Part shown: positions 57,460 to 64,000 of the stretch, piece after piece
Layout: each line of letters starts with the position of its first letter
Position numbering within the stretch: position 1 is the stretch's first letter
From: Nannocystis punicea
GTDB taxonomy: Bacteria; Myxococcota_A; Polyangia; Nannocystales; Nannocystaceae
Reading direction: 5' to 3'
Length of the DNA stretch: 64,000 nucleotides
Assembly: GCF_026965555.1 (NCBI RefSeq)
Contig: NZ_CP114040.1
Span: 12,979,501-13,043,500, forward strand
Made by a program: the position numbers and the translations under genes
The notes under the pieces: generated by a model
Told to the model about the DNA's origin: nothing
What the model saw: the letters and a program-made list of their open reading frames with translations, nothing else
Databases searched by the model: none

Positions 57460-58569
57460 CTAGAATTGCCCGCGGAAGATCAGGCTGCCGGGGCCGATGC
57501 CGAGCTGGCGGACCCCGCGGCGAGCGGCGCGCTTGTCACCGGCGTCGGTCTTGGGCCGGGAGTTGACGAGGATGACGGTGCCGAGGGTGAGGAGCGCGGC
57601 GCCGGCGAGGGTGGCGGCGACGCCGTACCACTTGGTGTTGAAGAGGTACTTGCACTCTTTCTCGCCGGTGATGCCGGGGTTCATCACGTTCTCGCCGGCG
57701 CAGTCGAACGAGTAGTTGCGACCGTCGAGGGCGGTGAGGGCGATGCCGCCGCCGATGCCGAGGATGCCGACGGCGATCGAGGCGTAGCCCCAGCGCTTGC
57801 CGGGCAGGCGGCTCGGCAGCTTTTCCAGGGAGTACTGCAGCTCCTCGCCGACGCCCTCGACGAAGGTGACCTCGCGCTCGAGGGCGATGAAGCCGTCCTT
57901 GCTGATCCGGATGACGTGCTTGCCGGGGACGACGGGGCGGCCCAGCGGGGTGGTGCCGGCGATCTCTCCGTCGATGGTGACGAGCGCGCCGGGCGGGTCG
58001 GTCTGCAGCTTGAACGAGGCTGGCCCTTTGGCCAGGGCGTCGAGCTTGAGCCGCAAGGTGGCGGCGGCGGAGTCGATGAGGCCGCTGGCGTCGACGACGC
58101 CGCAGATCTCGCAACCATCCTGGGTCGCTGCGATCCGCTGGCCGTCATTGCCGTTGAACAGGTCGACGTGGACGTTGTAGTCGCGGTCGCGCACGCTGAT
58201 GGCGGCGCGGACGATGTAGGCAGCGCCGGTCTTGGTGGCGATCGACTTGTAACAGACGGCGTTGTCGCAGGTGCCGGCGCCGCTGTCGGCGGCGACGACC
58301 TGGTCGGGCGTGAGCACGGTGAAGTTGCCGCGCTGCAGGCCGCTGATGAGCGACTGCGTGAGCGAGTTCTGGTCGGTCTCGCTGAGCGAACCCTCGACCA
58401 CCAGCGGCAAGATCGCCAGCTTGGCGCCCTGCTGCTCGGCGCCCTCGCCAGGGGCCGCGAACGCCAGCGCGGGCCGCGGGGCCGCTGCCGCGACCTCACC
58501 GATCCCCGAAGTGCTGAGGCACACACTGGCGGCCATCGCCACCGCAAGGCTCCGTCGCGCGAGGTCCAT
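57460..58569 (-). CDS. Exported PEGA-domain protein
   Basis: 369 residues. A signal peptide (ARRSLAVAMAASVCLSTSG) is followed by a region like the curli CsgG/TolB-type receptor fold (KLAILPLVVEGSLSETDQNSLTQSL, later GAAYIVRAAISVRDRDY), then a PEGA domain (SFKLQTDPPGALVTIDGEIAGTTPLGRP...IRISKDGF). Two hydrophobic segments near the C terminus (ASIAVGILGIGGGIALTAL and GVAATLAGAALLTLGTVILV) anchor it. This architecture is common in myxobacterial envelope proteins. A GGCC-N4-GGCC-type repeat variant is translated as AKGPAS (58018-58040). Confidence 0.75.
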   Translation of the reverse strand: MDLARRSLAVAMAASVCLSTSGIGEVAAAAPRPALAFAAPGEGAEQQGAKLAILPLVVEGSLSETDQNSLTQSLISGLQRGNFTVLTPDQVVAADSGAGTCDNAVCYKSIATKTGAAYIVRAAISVRDRDYNVHVDLFNGNDGQRIAATQDGCEICGVVDASGLIDSAAATLRLKLDALAKGPASFKLQTDPPGALVTIDGEIAGTTPLGRPVVPGKHVIRISKDGFIALEREVTFVEGVGEELQYSLEKLPSRLPGKRWGYASIAVGILGIGGGIALTALDGRNYSFDCAGENVMNPGITGEKECKYLFNTKWYGVAATLAGAALLTLGTVILVNSRPKTDAGDKRAARRGVRQLGIGPGSLIFRGQF

Positions 58570-58632
58570 CTCCTCCCGAGGCTATCACGCTTGACCTGAG
58601 ACCCTCCACCATCCCACCCTGAGCAAGCCCCG

Positions 58633-59406
58633 TTGACCCCCCTCCGCACCGCTTTGCTCGTCGCGTCGCTCGCGTTCGCGCCCGCATGTCCGCAAGAGCC
58701 CGCCGCGGACAGGCCGCCTCCGCAGCCCGCGCAGACCCCCGCAACTGCGCCCGAGCCGTGGCTGTACGCCCCGGCCCTGCGTGACAGCATCCCCGCGGAT
58801 CTCGCCGTGCGCCCGGTGTTCGAGCTCGCGGACGGTCGGCGTGGGCGGGCGGAGATCGGCGTCGCCGTCGCGAGGCCGGGCGCGGCGCCTCGGCTCGAAG
58901 TGTGGGAATTCAGCCAGAACAACCCGCGTGAGCGGCTCGAGCGGGTCGGCGAGGCGCGCGAGCTGGTCGCCCTCGACGCGCCTCGCGACGCTCGCGGTCA
59001 GCTCGATGCGATCCGCACGGCGATCGCCCGCCCCAGCAACGAGTTCGTCCGCATGCGCGGCCTCGACGGCGAACCGGAGGCGATCGTCGCCGAGTTGCAG
59101 CGCATGGCGGCGACGGTGCGCGACGCGGCCGCGAGCCCCGAACAGCGCGCGGAGGCCCTGGCCGGCCTCACCCGCGCGCTCGACGATCACCTGCTGTTCA
59201 CCGAGAACCGCCTGCCCGAGCTGCTCGCGGCCCTCACCGGCACGCTCGAGGTCGCCGCGCGCGAGCCCGTCGGCGAACGCCGCGTGATCGTGACGCTGCG
59301 CGAACCACCGCACCGCCTGACGTTCGCCCGCACCGGCGAGCGCTGGGCGCTCAGCGACCTGCAGCTCGCAGCGCCGACGAACGAGGCGAAGACCCCCGCG
59401 CCCTGA
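58633..59406 (+). CDS. Small lipoprotein, function unknown
   Basis: 257 residues from TTG 58633, chosen because the signal peptide (LRTALLVASLAFAPAC) follows at once; no ATG or GTG fits better. Lipobox FAPAC (Cys 19). A Pro/Ala linker leads to a mostly helical and charged domain (AAASPEQRAEALAGLTRALDDHLLF) with a beta end. No family recognised. It is divergent from the PEGA protein gene. Confidence 0.6.
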   Translation: MTPLRTALLVASLAFAPACPQEPAADRPPPQPAQTPATAPEPWLYAPALRDSIPADLAVRPVFELADGRRGRAEIGVAVARPGAAPRLEVWEFSQNNPRERLERVGEARELVALDAPRDARGQLDAIRTAIARPSNEFVRMRGLDGEPEAIVAELQRMAATVRDAAASPEQRAEALAGLTRALDDHLLFTENRLPELLAALTGTLEVAAREPVGERRVIVTLREPPHRLTFARTGERWALSDLQLAAPTNEAKTPAP

Positions 59407-59912
59407 CGCCGGCGAGCGCCGCGCCGGTTCGGGCGGCGAGGCGATGTCGACGGCGCGATCGCTGGGCCCGTGCGCCTCGTCCTGGCCGTCGAATCGGCGC
59501 TCCCCGACCGGTCCGCGGCTGCTCGGACTGTTCAAAAAAGATGTCTGAGAGAACATGTCGGACCTGGCAGAGCTCATACGCGGTCTCGACCGGGCTCTTT
59601 CATATGTCTTGAAGGACGTGTTACGCGTGGGCGTAGCTTCTTTGCTCGCAGGCGAAGCCATGGACCTTCGCCGTATCCGCCCCGGCATGCGGCCATGGCC
59701 GGTCTCTTGTCATATGTCTTAACGGACATGTCACGAGAGGCCGGTCGTCCTGCGCCGCCCCGGTGCCGCGGCCGAACGACATGTCGAGCGCCGCGCAGCT
59801 CGCACTGTCGGAACATGTCTCAAGGGACATGCGGAACGCCGGATGCAGAAGCATGCCCTGAAGGACAGCAGGAGGTCCGGGATGGTCCGGACGTACGCCG
59901 CTCGCGGCTGCC
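59407..59912. repeat. Gene-free region with a dense cluster of hairpin repeats
   Basis: About 500 bases, no gene. Copies near 59534 (ATGTCTGAGAGAACATG), 59604 (CATATGTCTTGAAGGACGTG), 59712 (CATATGTCTTAACGGACATG), 59780 (GACATGTCG), 59813 (ACATGTCTCAAGGGACATG) and 59852. The units at 59604 and 59712 also share the flank CCGG-CTCTT, so they are a duplicate pair about 108 bases apart. A longer imperfect hairpin of about 24 bp (59697-59748) surrounds the second. Confidence 0.8.
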
Positions 59913-61115
59913 TTACTCGGCGTCGGGGTCGGCGGCGCCCGCGGCGGAGCCGTCGCCGACGGCGCCCTGGCGCATGTACTTCTCGACCGCGGCCTCGTGC
60001 TCGGCGATCGTTTTGGAGAACTGGTGGGTCTTGTCGTTGCGCGACACGAAGTACAGGAAGCGCGACTTCTTCGGCGCCAGCACCGCCTCGAAGGCCGACT
60101 TGCCGGCGTTGGTGATCGGCCCCGGCGGCAGGCCCTCGTGCGTGTACGTGTTGTACGGGTTGTCGGGGTCGCGCAGGTGGATCCGGCGGATCCGTCCCTC
60201 GAACTTCTCGCAGGCGGCGGACTTCTTCACCGGCGCGGTGCAGCCGTAGATGATCGTCGGGTCGGTCTCGAGCCGCTTGGGCTGGAACGACTGGAAGCGC
60301 AGGCGGTTGAGGAACACGCCGGCGATGAGCGGCCGCTCGTGCTTGGCGGCGGTCTCCTTCTCGACCAGCGAGGCCATGATGATGATCTCGCGGTCGCCCC
60401 AGCCGAGGGTCTTGCGCAGCTCCTCGAGCGCCTCGCGGTGGCTGCGCTTGAGGTTGTCGTACACCTTGCGGTGCTGCTCGACCATGCGGCGGATGACCTG
60501 CTCCGGCGTGGCCGCGGTCGGGAACTTGTACGTGTCGGGGTAGAGGTAGCCCTCGACGCTCTCGCCCTCGATCCCGAGCTCCTTGAGCAGGGCAGGATCG
60601 CGCATCGCGGCGAGGATCACCGAGGCGTCGCCGTAGCCGGCCACCGCGAGGATGTCGGCGACCTCGAGGATGTTGCGGCCCTCGGGGATCGTCACGCGCG
60701 TCTCTTCGGTGCGCTGGGCCCGGACCAGCTCGGCGAGGACCTGCTCCGGCGTCATGTCGCCGCGGAAGGTGTGCGCGCCGGCGGTGATCTTGCCGGCGGC
60801 GCCGCGGTGGAGCACGAACAGCTTGAAGTAGAGGCCCTCGTCCTCCGGGATCACGCGGGCCTCGAGCAGCTGCGTCAGCACCTGCGGGAAGCTGGCGCCC
60901 TTGGCCACCTCGAGCGCGATCGGCTCGGCGCTGCCGACCCCCGGCCGCTCCGGGTAGTCGATCACGCGCTGGTACGTGCGCGACAGCCACAGGCCGCCGA
61001 TCACCAGAGTGACCGTCACCACCGCCAGGGCGACGTACTGCGCCCATCGTGAGCGCCGCGGTCGCCACCACGGCAGGCGCTGGCGCTTGCTCGCTGCGCT
61101 GGGGGCCTGCGTCAT
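59913..61115 (-). CDS. mltG: Endolytic murein transglycosylase
   Basis: 400 residues. One N-terminal membrane segment (VALAVVTVTLVIGGLWL), then a LysM-like region and the YceG/MltG core: RVTIPEGRNILEVADIL, EGYLYPDTYKFP, the catalytic Glu in MASLVEKETAAKHE, and NPYNTYTHEGLPPGPITNAG. MltG cuts nascent peptidoglycan and releases chains. Cytoplasmic N terminus, catalytic domain in the periplasm. It overlaps ruvX by ATGA, the usual neighbour of mltG in many bacteria. The Ala/Gly tail after 380 is not conserved. Confidence 0.95.
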   Translation of the reverse strand: MTQAPSAASKRQRLPWWRPRRSRWAQYVALAVVTVTLVIGGLWLSRTYQRVIDYPERPGVGSAEPIALEVAKGASFPQVLTQLLEARVIPEDEGLYFKLFVLHRGAAGKITAGAHTFRGDMTPEQVLAELVRAQRTEETRVTIPEGRNILEVADILAVAGYGDASVILAAMRDPALLKELGIEGESVEGYLYPDTYKFPTAATPEQVIRRMVEQHRKVYDNLKRSHREALEELRKTLGWGDREIIIMASLVEKETAAKHERPLIAGVFLNRLRFQSFQPKRLETDPTIIYGCTAPVKKSAACEKFEGRIRRIHLRDPDNPYNTYTHEGLPPGPITNAGKSAFEAVLAPKKSRFLYFVSRNDKTHQFSKTIAEHEAAVEKYMRQGAVGDGSAAGAADPDAE

Positions 61116-61567
61116 GTGCCTGTCTCTCCGGACATGTCCTTACGGCGCTGGCCTTCGAGCCAGCCCTGGAGGATGAACTGGGCCGCGGCGGCGTCGATGA
61201 CCTGCTTGCGGCGCGCGCGCGAGACGTCGGCCTGCAGCAGGGCCCGCTCGGCGCCGGCGGTGCTGAAGCGCTCGTCCCAGGTCCACGCGCGGGGCGAGCC
61301 CGGGAGCTCCTTGAGGAGCGGCTCGAGGACGGCGAGGAAGCGCTGGACCTGGCGGGCGCGGTGGCCGACGGAGCCGTCGAGCTCGAGCGGGAGGCCGACG
61401 ACGACGTCGCTGGCCTCGAGGGTGCGGGCGAGCGCGGCGACTGCGGCGGCGTCTTCGGCGTGACCGCGGCGAGTGAGGACCTCGCGCGGACTGGCGATCG
61501 TGCCGCTCGGGTCGGACACGGCGACGCCGATCGTCTTGCTGCCGACGTCGAGGCCGAGGGCGCGCAT
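61112..61567 (-). CDS. ruvX: RNase H-fold pre-16S rRNA nuclease / resolvase-like (YqgF)
   Basis: 151 residues from ATG 61567. LGLDVGSKTIGVAVSDPSG, VVGLPLELDGSVGHRARQVQRF, DERFSTAGAERALL and DAAAAQFILQGWLE with its final Asp and Glu ligands are YqgF motifs. It processes the 5' end of 16S rRNA. It precedes mltG and the stop overlaps the mltG start (ATGA). The C-terminal DMSGETGT is written by a decamer GGACATGTCC (61130) and a linked degenerate arm. Confidence 0.93.
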   Translation of the reverse strand: MRALGLDVGSKTIGVAVSDPSGTIASPREVLTRRGHAEDAAAVAALARTLEASDVVVGLPLELDGSVGHRARQVQRFLAVLEPLLKELPGSPRAWTWDERFSTAGAERALLQADVSRARRKQVIDAAAAQFILQGWLEGQRRKDMSGETGT

Positions 61568-61690
61568 GCCCCGGGTTTCTAGCACAGCGGGGCCTGCTCC
61601 GGGCAATTTCACGAGCTTCGGCCCGATCTTGCGCGGGCTCACCGCACACTCGGGGGAGGCCGGTCTTGCGCGCGGCTGGTCGGGGGGTCG

Positions 61691-63064
61691 ATGCTCCGCC
61701 GCATGCTCGATCAGGTCCCGCACGCGCCGCAGAAGCTGCCCGTCTTCGGCCACATGGCCGCGCTCATGGCCGGGGCGCCGTGGGACGTGACCGAGCGCTG
61801 GCTGCGAGAGCGCGGGCCGACGGTGCGGCTGCAGATCCCCGGCGCCAGCTACCTCGTGACCTCGGACCCCGAGTTCATCCGCCACGTGATCGTCGGCGCC
61901 GCCGACAACTACGTCAAGGATCTGCGCGCCATGGGCGCCTTCCTCGACATCCTCGGACATGGCCTTTTGACCAGCGACGGCGAGCTGTGGAAGCGCCAGC
62001 GGGCGGTGCTGGCGCGGGCGTTCCGCATCGAGGCGCTGCGCAACGTCGCCGAGGCGTCGATCCGCGCGGTCGACCGGCTCGGCGCGGTGCTCGACGCGCA
62101 CGCGCGCAGCGGCAGGCCGGTCGACATCGGCGCGCAGATGCGGCGGCTGACGCTGCAGGTGATCGCGGAGGCGACGCTGCAGATGCCGCCGCACCAGAGC
62201 GACGACGTGCTGCCGCGGCTGTACGAGCCGCTGGTGGAAGAGGCCAACAAGCGGGTCTGGCAGCCCTTCCGCGGCTACCTGCCGATGCCGGCGAAGTTCC
62301 GCTACGACCGCTCGCTGGCCCAGCTCGACGCGTTCTTGCTCGGCAAGATCCGCGCGCGCCTGCAGGCCCGGCGCGCCGACCCTCAGGCCCGTCCGGCCGA
62401 CATGCTCGACATGATGCTCATCAGCCTCGACGACGGCGGCTGGACCGACGACAGCGAGCGCCTCGTCAGCGACGAGCTCAAGACCATGCTGTTCGCCGGC
62501 CACGACACCTCGAGCGCGATGCTGACGTGGACGCTGCACGCGCTGACGCAGCAGCCGGCCGAGCTGGAGCGCCTGCGGGCCGACGCGGCGACCGTGTGGA
62601 AGGGCGAGGGCATGCCCGACTACGAGCAGCTCAAGCGGCTCGACTTCGCCGGGGCGTGCCTCAAGGAGGCGCTGCGGCTCTACAACATCGTGCCGATCGT
62701 CGTGCGCGAGGCGGTGGTCGACGACACCTTCGGCGCGCTCGTCATCCCGCGCGGCACCAAGGTGATGATCCACATGCAGGCGCTGCACAAGGACCCGCGC
62801 CACTGGCCCGAGCCCGAGGCGTTCCGGCCCGACCGCTTCCTCGGCGACGAGCCGGTCGGCCACCGCTGGCTGCCCTTCATCGCCGGCCCGCGCAGCTGCG
62901 TCGGCCAGCACTTCTCGCTGCTCGAGGCGAAGATCGTGCTGTCCCGCCTGGCGCTGCGCTACGACTTCGAACCTGTCCCCGGGAACAGCGACGCGCGTCA
63001 TCGCTTCAACATCCCGGTGGGCCCGCGCGGGAGCATCCGCATGCACGTGCGGCCGCGGGCGTAG
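61691..63064 (+). CDS. Cytochrome P450
   Basis: 457 residues. Oxygen-activating helix motif AGHDTSS (near 277), ExxR in KEALR, the aromatic motif FRPDRF, and the haem ligand C403 in FIAGPRSCVGQHF. It looks like a class II-type bacterial CYP of the CYP102/CYP4-like branch; no fused reductase and no ferredoxin gene nearby. Substrate unknown. The true C-terminal coding end is followed by tandem degenerate copies of itself (62951-63400), and the hairpin repeat is part of each. Confidence 0.92.
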   Translation: MLRRMLDQVPHAPQKLPVFGHMAALMAGAPWDVTERWLRERGPTVRLQIPGASYLVTSDPEFIRHVIVGAADNYVKDLRAMGAFLDILGHGLLTSDGELWKRQRAVLARAFRIEALRNVAEASIRAVDRLGAVLDAHARSGRPVDIGAQMRRLTLQVIAEATLQMPPHQSDDVLPRLYEPLVEEANKRVWQPFRGYLPMPAKFRYDRSLAQLDAFLLGKIRARLQARRADPQARPADMLDMMLISLDDGGWTDDSERLVSDELKTMLFAGHDTSSAMLTWTLHALTQQPAELERLRADAATVWKGEGMPDYEQLKRLDFAGACLKEALRLYNIVPIVVREAVVDDTFGALVIPRGTKVMIHMQALHKDPRHWPEPEAFRPDRFLGDEPVGHRWLPFIAGPRSCVGQHFSLLEAKIVLSRLALRYDFEPVPGNSDARHRFNIPVGPRGSIRMHVRPRA

Positions 63065-63400
63065 CGGGCCTCGCGGACATGTCGGGCGCCGGCGCTGCGC
63101 CACGACTTCGAGCCTGTCCCCGAGGACATGGAGCCCCCCCCGGCGAGCATCCGCATGTACGTGCGGCCGCGGGCGTAACTGGCCCTGCGGACATGTCGGG
63201 CGCCGGCGCTGCGCCACGACTTAGAACCTGTCCCCGAGGACATGGAGCCCCGACGAGCATCGCACGCGCGTGCGGCCGCGGGATTATCTGTCCTCGCGGA
63301 CAGGTTAGATCGGTGCCACAGGTTAGAACCTGTCCCCGAGGACATGGGCGCGCGCCACCGCTTCGACACCCCTGTGACCCCTGCGGACGAGCATCCCCGC
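62951..63400 (+). repeat. Tandem copies of the P450 gene 3' end
   Basis: Unit 1 (from 62951) encodes the real C terminus, LRYDFEPVPG to VRPRA-stop. Unit 2 (from 63092) reads LRHDFEPVPEDM to SIRMYVRPRA and a stop in the same order; unit 3 starts at 63206, 114 bases later, and decays in frame; a fourth, partial unit near 63322 matches unit 1 better, including the ARHRF stretch. Exact hairpins TGTCC-N4-GGACA lie at 63115, 63229, 63289 and 63331, so amplification involved the hairpin. Confidence 0.92.
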
Positions 63401-63570
63401 GCTCGTCCGGTCGCAGGCGGGCGCCGCGGGCGTCGACGGCCTCGCGGACATGTCTCGGCGGGGCGCGGGCGATCGCCTTCGTCGAGCTCGCAGCGCTCGC
63501 GGCGGATGGCGAGAGCGAGCCGGTACGGATGTGCTCGCGGGCGTGCCACGAATGGGAGGCGAGCGAATGC

Positions 63571-63810
63571 CGGGACGCCGGCGTTGCCTGTATGACGGGA
63601 CATGTCGGGACAGCGCGGGCCACCGATACGGCGAGCGAGGGGCGGGGAGCGCCGGGGCACCGGCGTAACCTGTCTGATAGGACATGCCGGGACAGCGGGC
63701 CACCGATACGGCGAGCGAGGGGCGGGGAGCGCCGGGGCGCAGGCGTGACCTGTCTGATGGGACATGCCGGAACAGGGCGGTCGCCGATACCACGACCGCG
63801 GATGTCCTCA
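63571..63810. repeat. 80-bp tandem array
   Basis: Three units about 80 bases apart: the landmark CACCGATACGG is at 63621 and 63701, with a degenerate equivalent at 63781. Each unit holds a hairpin-family copy (GTATGACGGGACATG, TGTCTGATAGGACATG, TGTCTGATGGGACATG). Units differ by a few substitutions and no spacer variation is seen, so it is a satellite-like array and not a CRISPR. Confidence 0.85.
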
Positions 63811-64000
63811 CGGGCATGCCATCGACGGACGCCCTTATGAGCTGTCCCGAGGGACATGCGCCGCTCGCAGACGCCACCTGACACGGAAGACAGGTCGCGC
63901 GCTCGGGACGGCCCCGAGGGGCTGGATCGCTCGAGCCGCGGGCTGGCGAGCTCTGCCGGGCGCAGGCGTCCGCGGAGCGGCCGGAGGTCCGGCGGGCTCG
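63811..64000. other. Repeat-bearing end of window
   Basis: No gene. Contains a degenerate copy near 63800 (ATGTCC-TCAC-GGGCAT) and an exact hairpin TGTCC-CGAG-GGACA at 63843-63856, followed by a partial GACAGGTCGCG. The rest is low-information GC-rich sequence to the window end. Confidence 0.5.

Noticed and set aside
63571..63810. CRISPR array
   Set aside because: The 80-base units are near-identical along their whole length, with no unique spacers, no short repeat and no cas gene.

Overview
The window is very GC-rich (roughly 70 % or more by eye), gene-dense, and has strong third-position G/C bias. It carries Ser/Thr kinases with a transmembrane segment, one of them ending in an AgmX/PglI-type domain, many lipoproteins with Ser/Thr-rich linkers, a VgrG locus and PEGA proteins. 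This suggests a myxobacterium (Myxococcota), most likely near the Nannocystales. That placement is an inference from gene content; no rRNA is present.

Layout, left to right. 1-3.6 kb: a TldD/TldE-like pair (the first is cut by the window edge). 4.3-10.6 kb: a transmembrane pseudokinase divergent from vgrG, a DUF6484-like protein and a TIGR02270-like HEAT protein, an orphan type VI tip locus. 10.9-14.2 kb: envelope lipoproteins and a beta-barrel protein on the minus strand. 14.5-21.3 kb: an active transmembrane kinase, a PhoD-like phosphatase, a carotenoid oxygenase and an unknown gene. 21.5 kb: tRNA-Phe. 21.7-24.7 kb: a HEAT/RNA-methyltransferase fusion and a lipoprotein. 25.1-34.6 kb: Spo0M-like protein, two hotdog thioesterases, a membrane HSP90-type ATPase/transglutaminase followed by a second GHKL-like protein and a SPOUT methyltransferase, a di-haem cytochrome and an SDR, then a frameshifted lipoprotein pseudogene. 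35.3-44.4 kb: TerB-like protein, boxC-boxB (aerobic benzoyl-CoA degradation), a HAD phosphatase, and the DUF2914 protein-aroA-trmA-family operon. 44.4-54.2 kb: lipoproteins, moaB, an MBL-fold hydrolase, cysS and an S41/PDZ protease. 54.4-64 kb: DUF2914-like lipoprotein, TerB, SPFH-SHOCT, bioD, a PEGA protein, a small lipoprotein, ruvX-mltG, a cytochrome P450, and a repeat-rich non-coding tail.

The dominant unexplained structure is a dispersed short-hairpin family, consensus (A)TGTCC-N4-GGACA(T), with a related decamer GGACATGTCC. By eye there are 21 exact hairpins and 9 exact decamers, plus dozens of degenerate copies. They lie between genes, directly after stop codons, and inside reading frames in all three phases, including bioD, aroA, trmA-family, SPOUT methyltransferase, kinase and DUF2914 genes. 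At four loci (TldD, a PaaI-type thioesterase, the trmA-family gene, P450) the 3' end of the gene has been tandemly duplicated just beyond the stop codon. In three of these the repeat unit contains the hairpin or the decamer. The second candidate for an undescribed system is the adjacent pair of GHKL-type ATPase genes, one fused through the membrane to a transglutaminase-like domain with a complete Cys-His-Asp triad.
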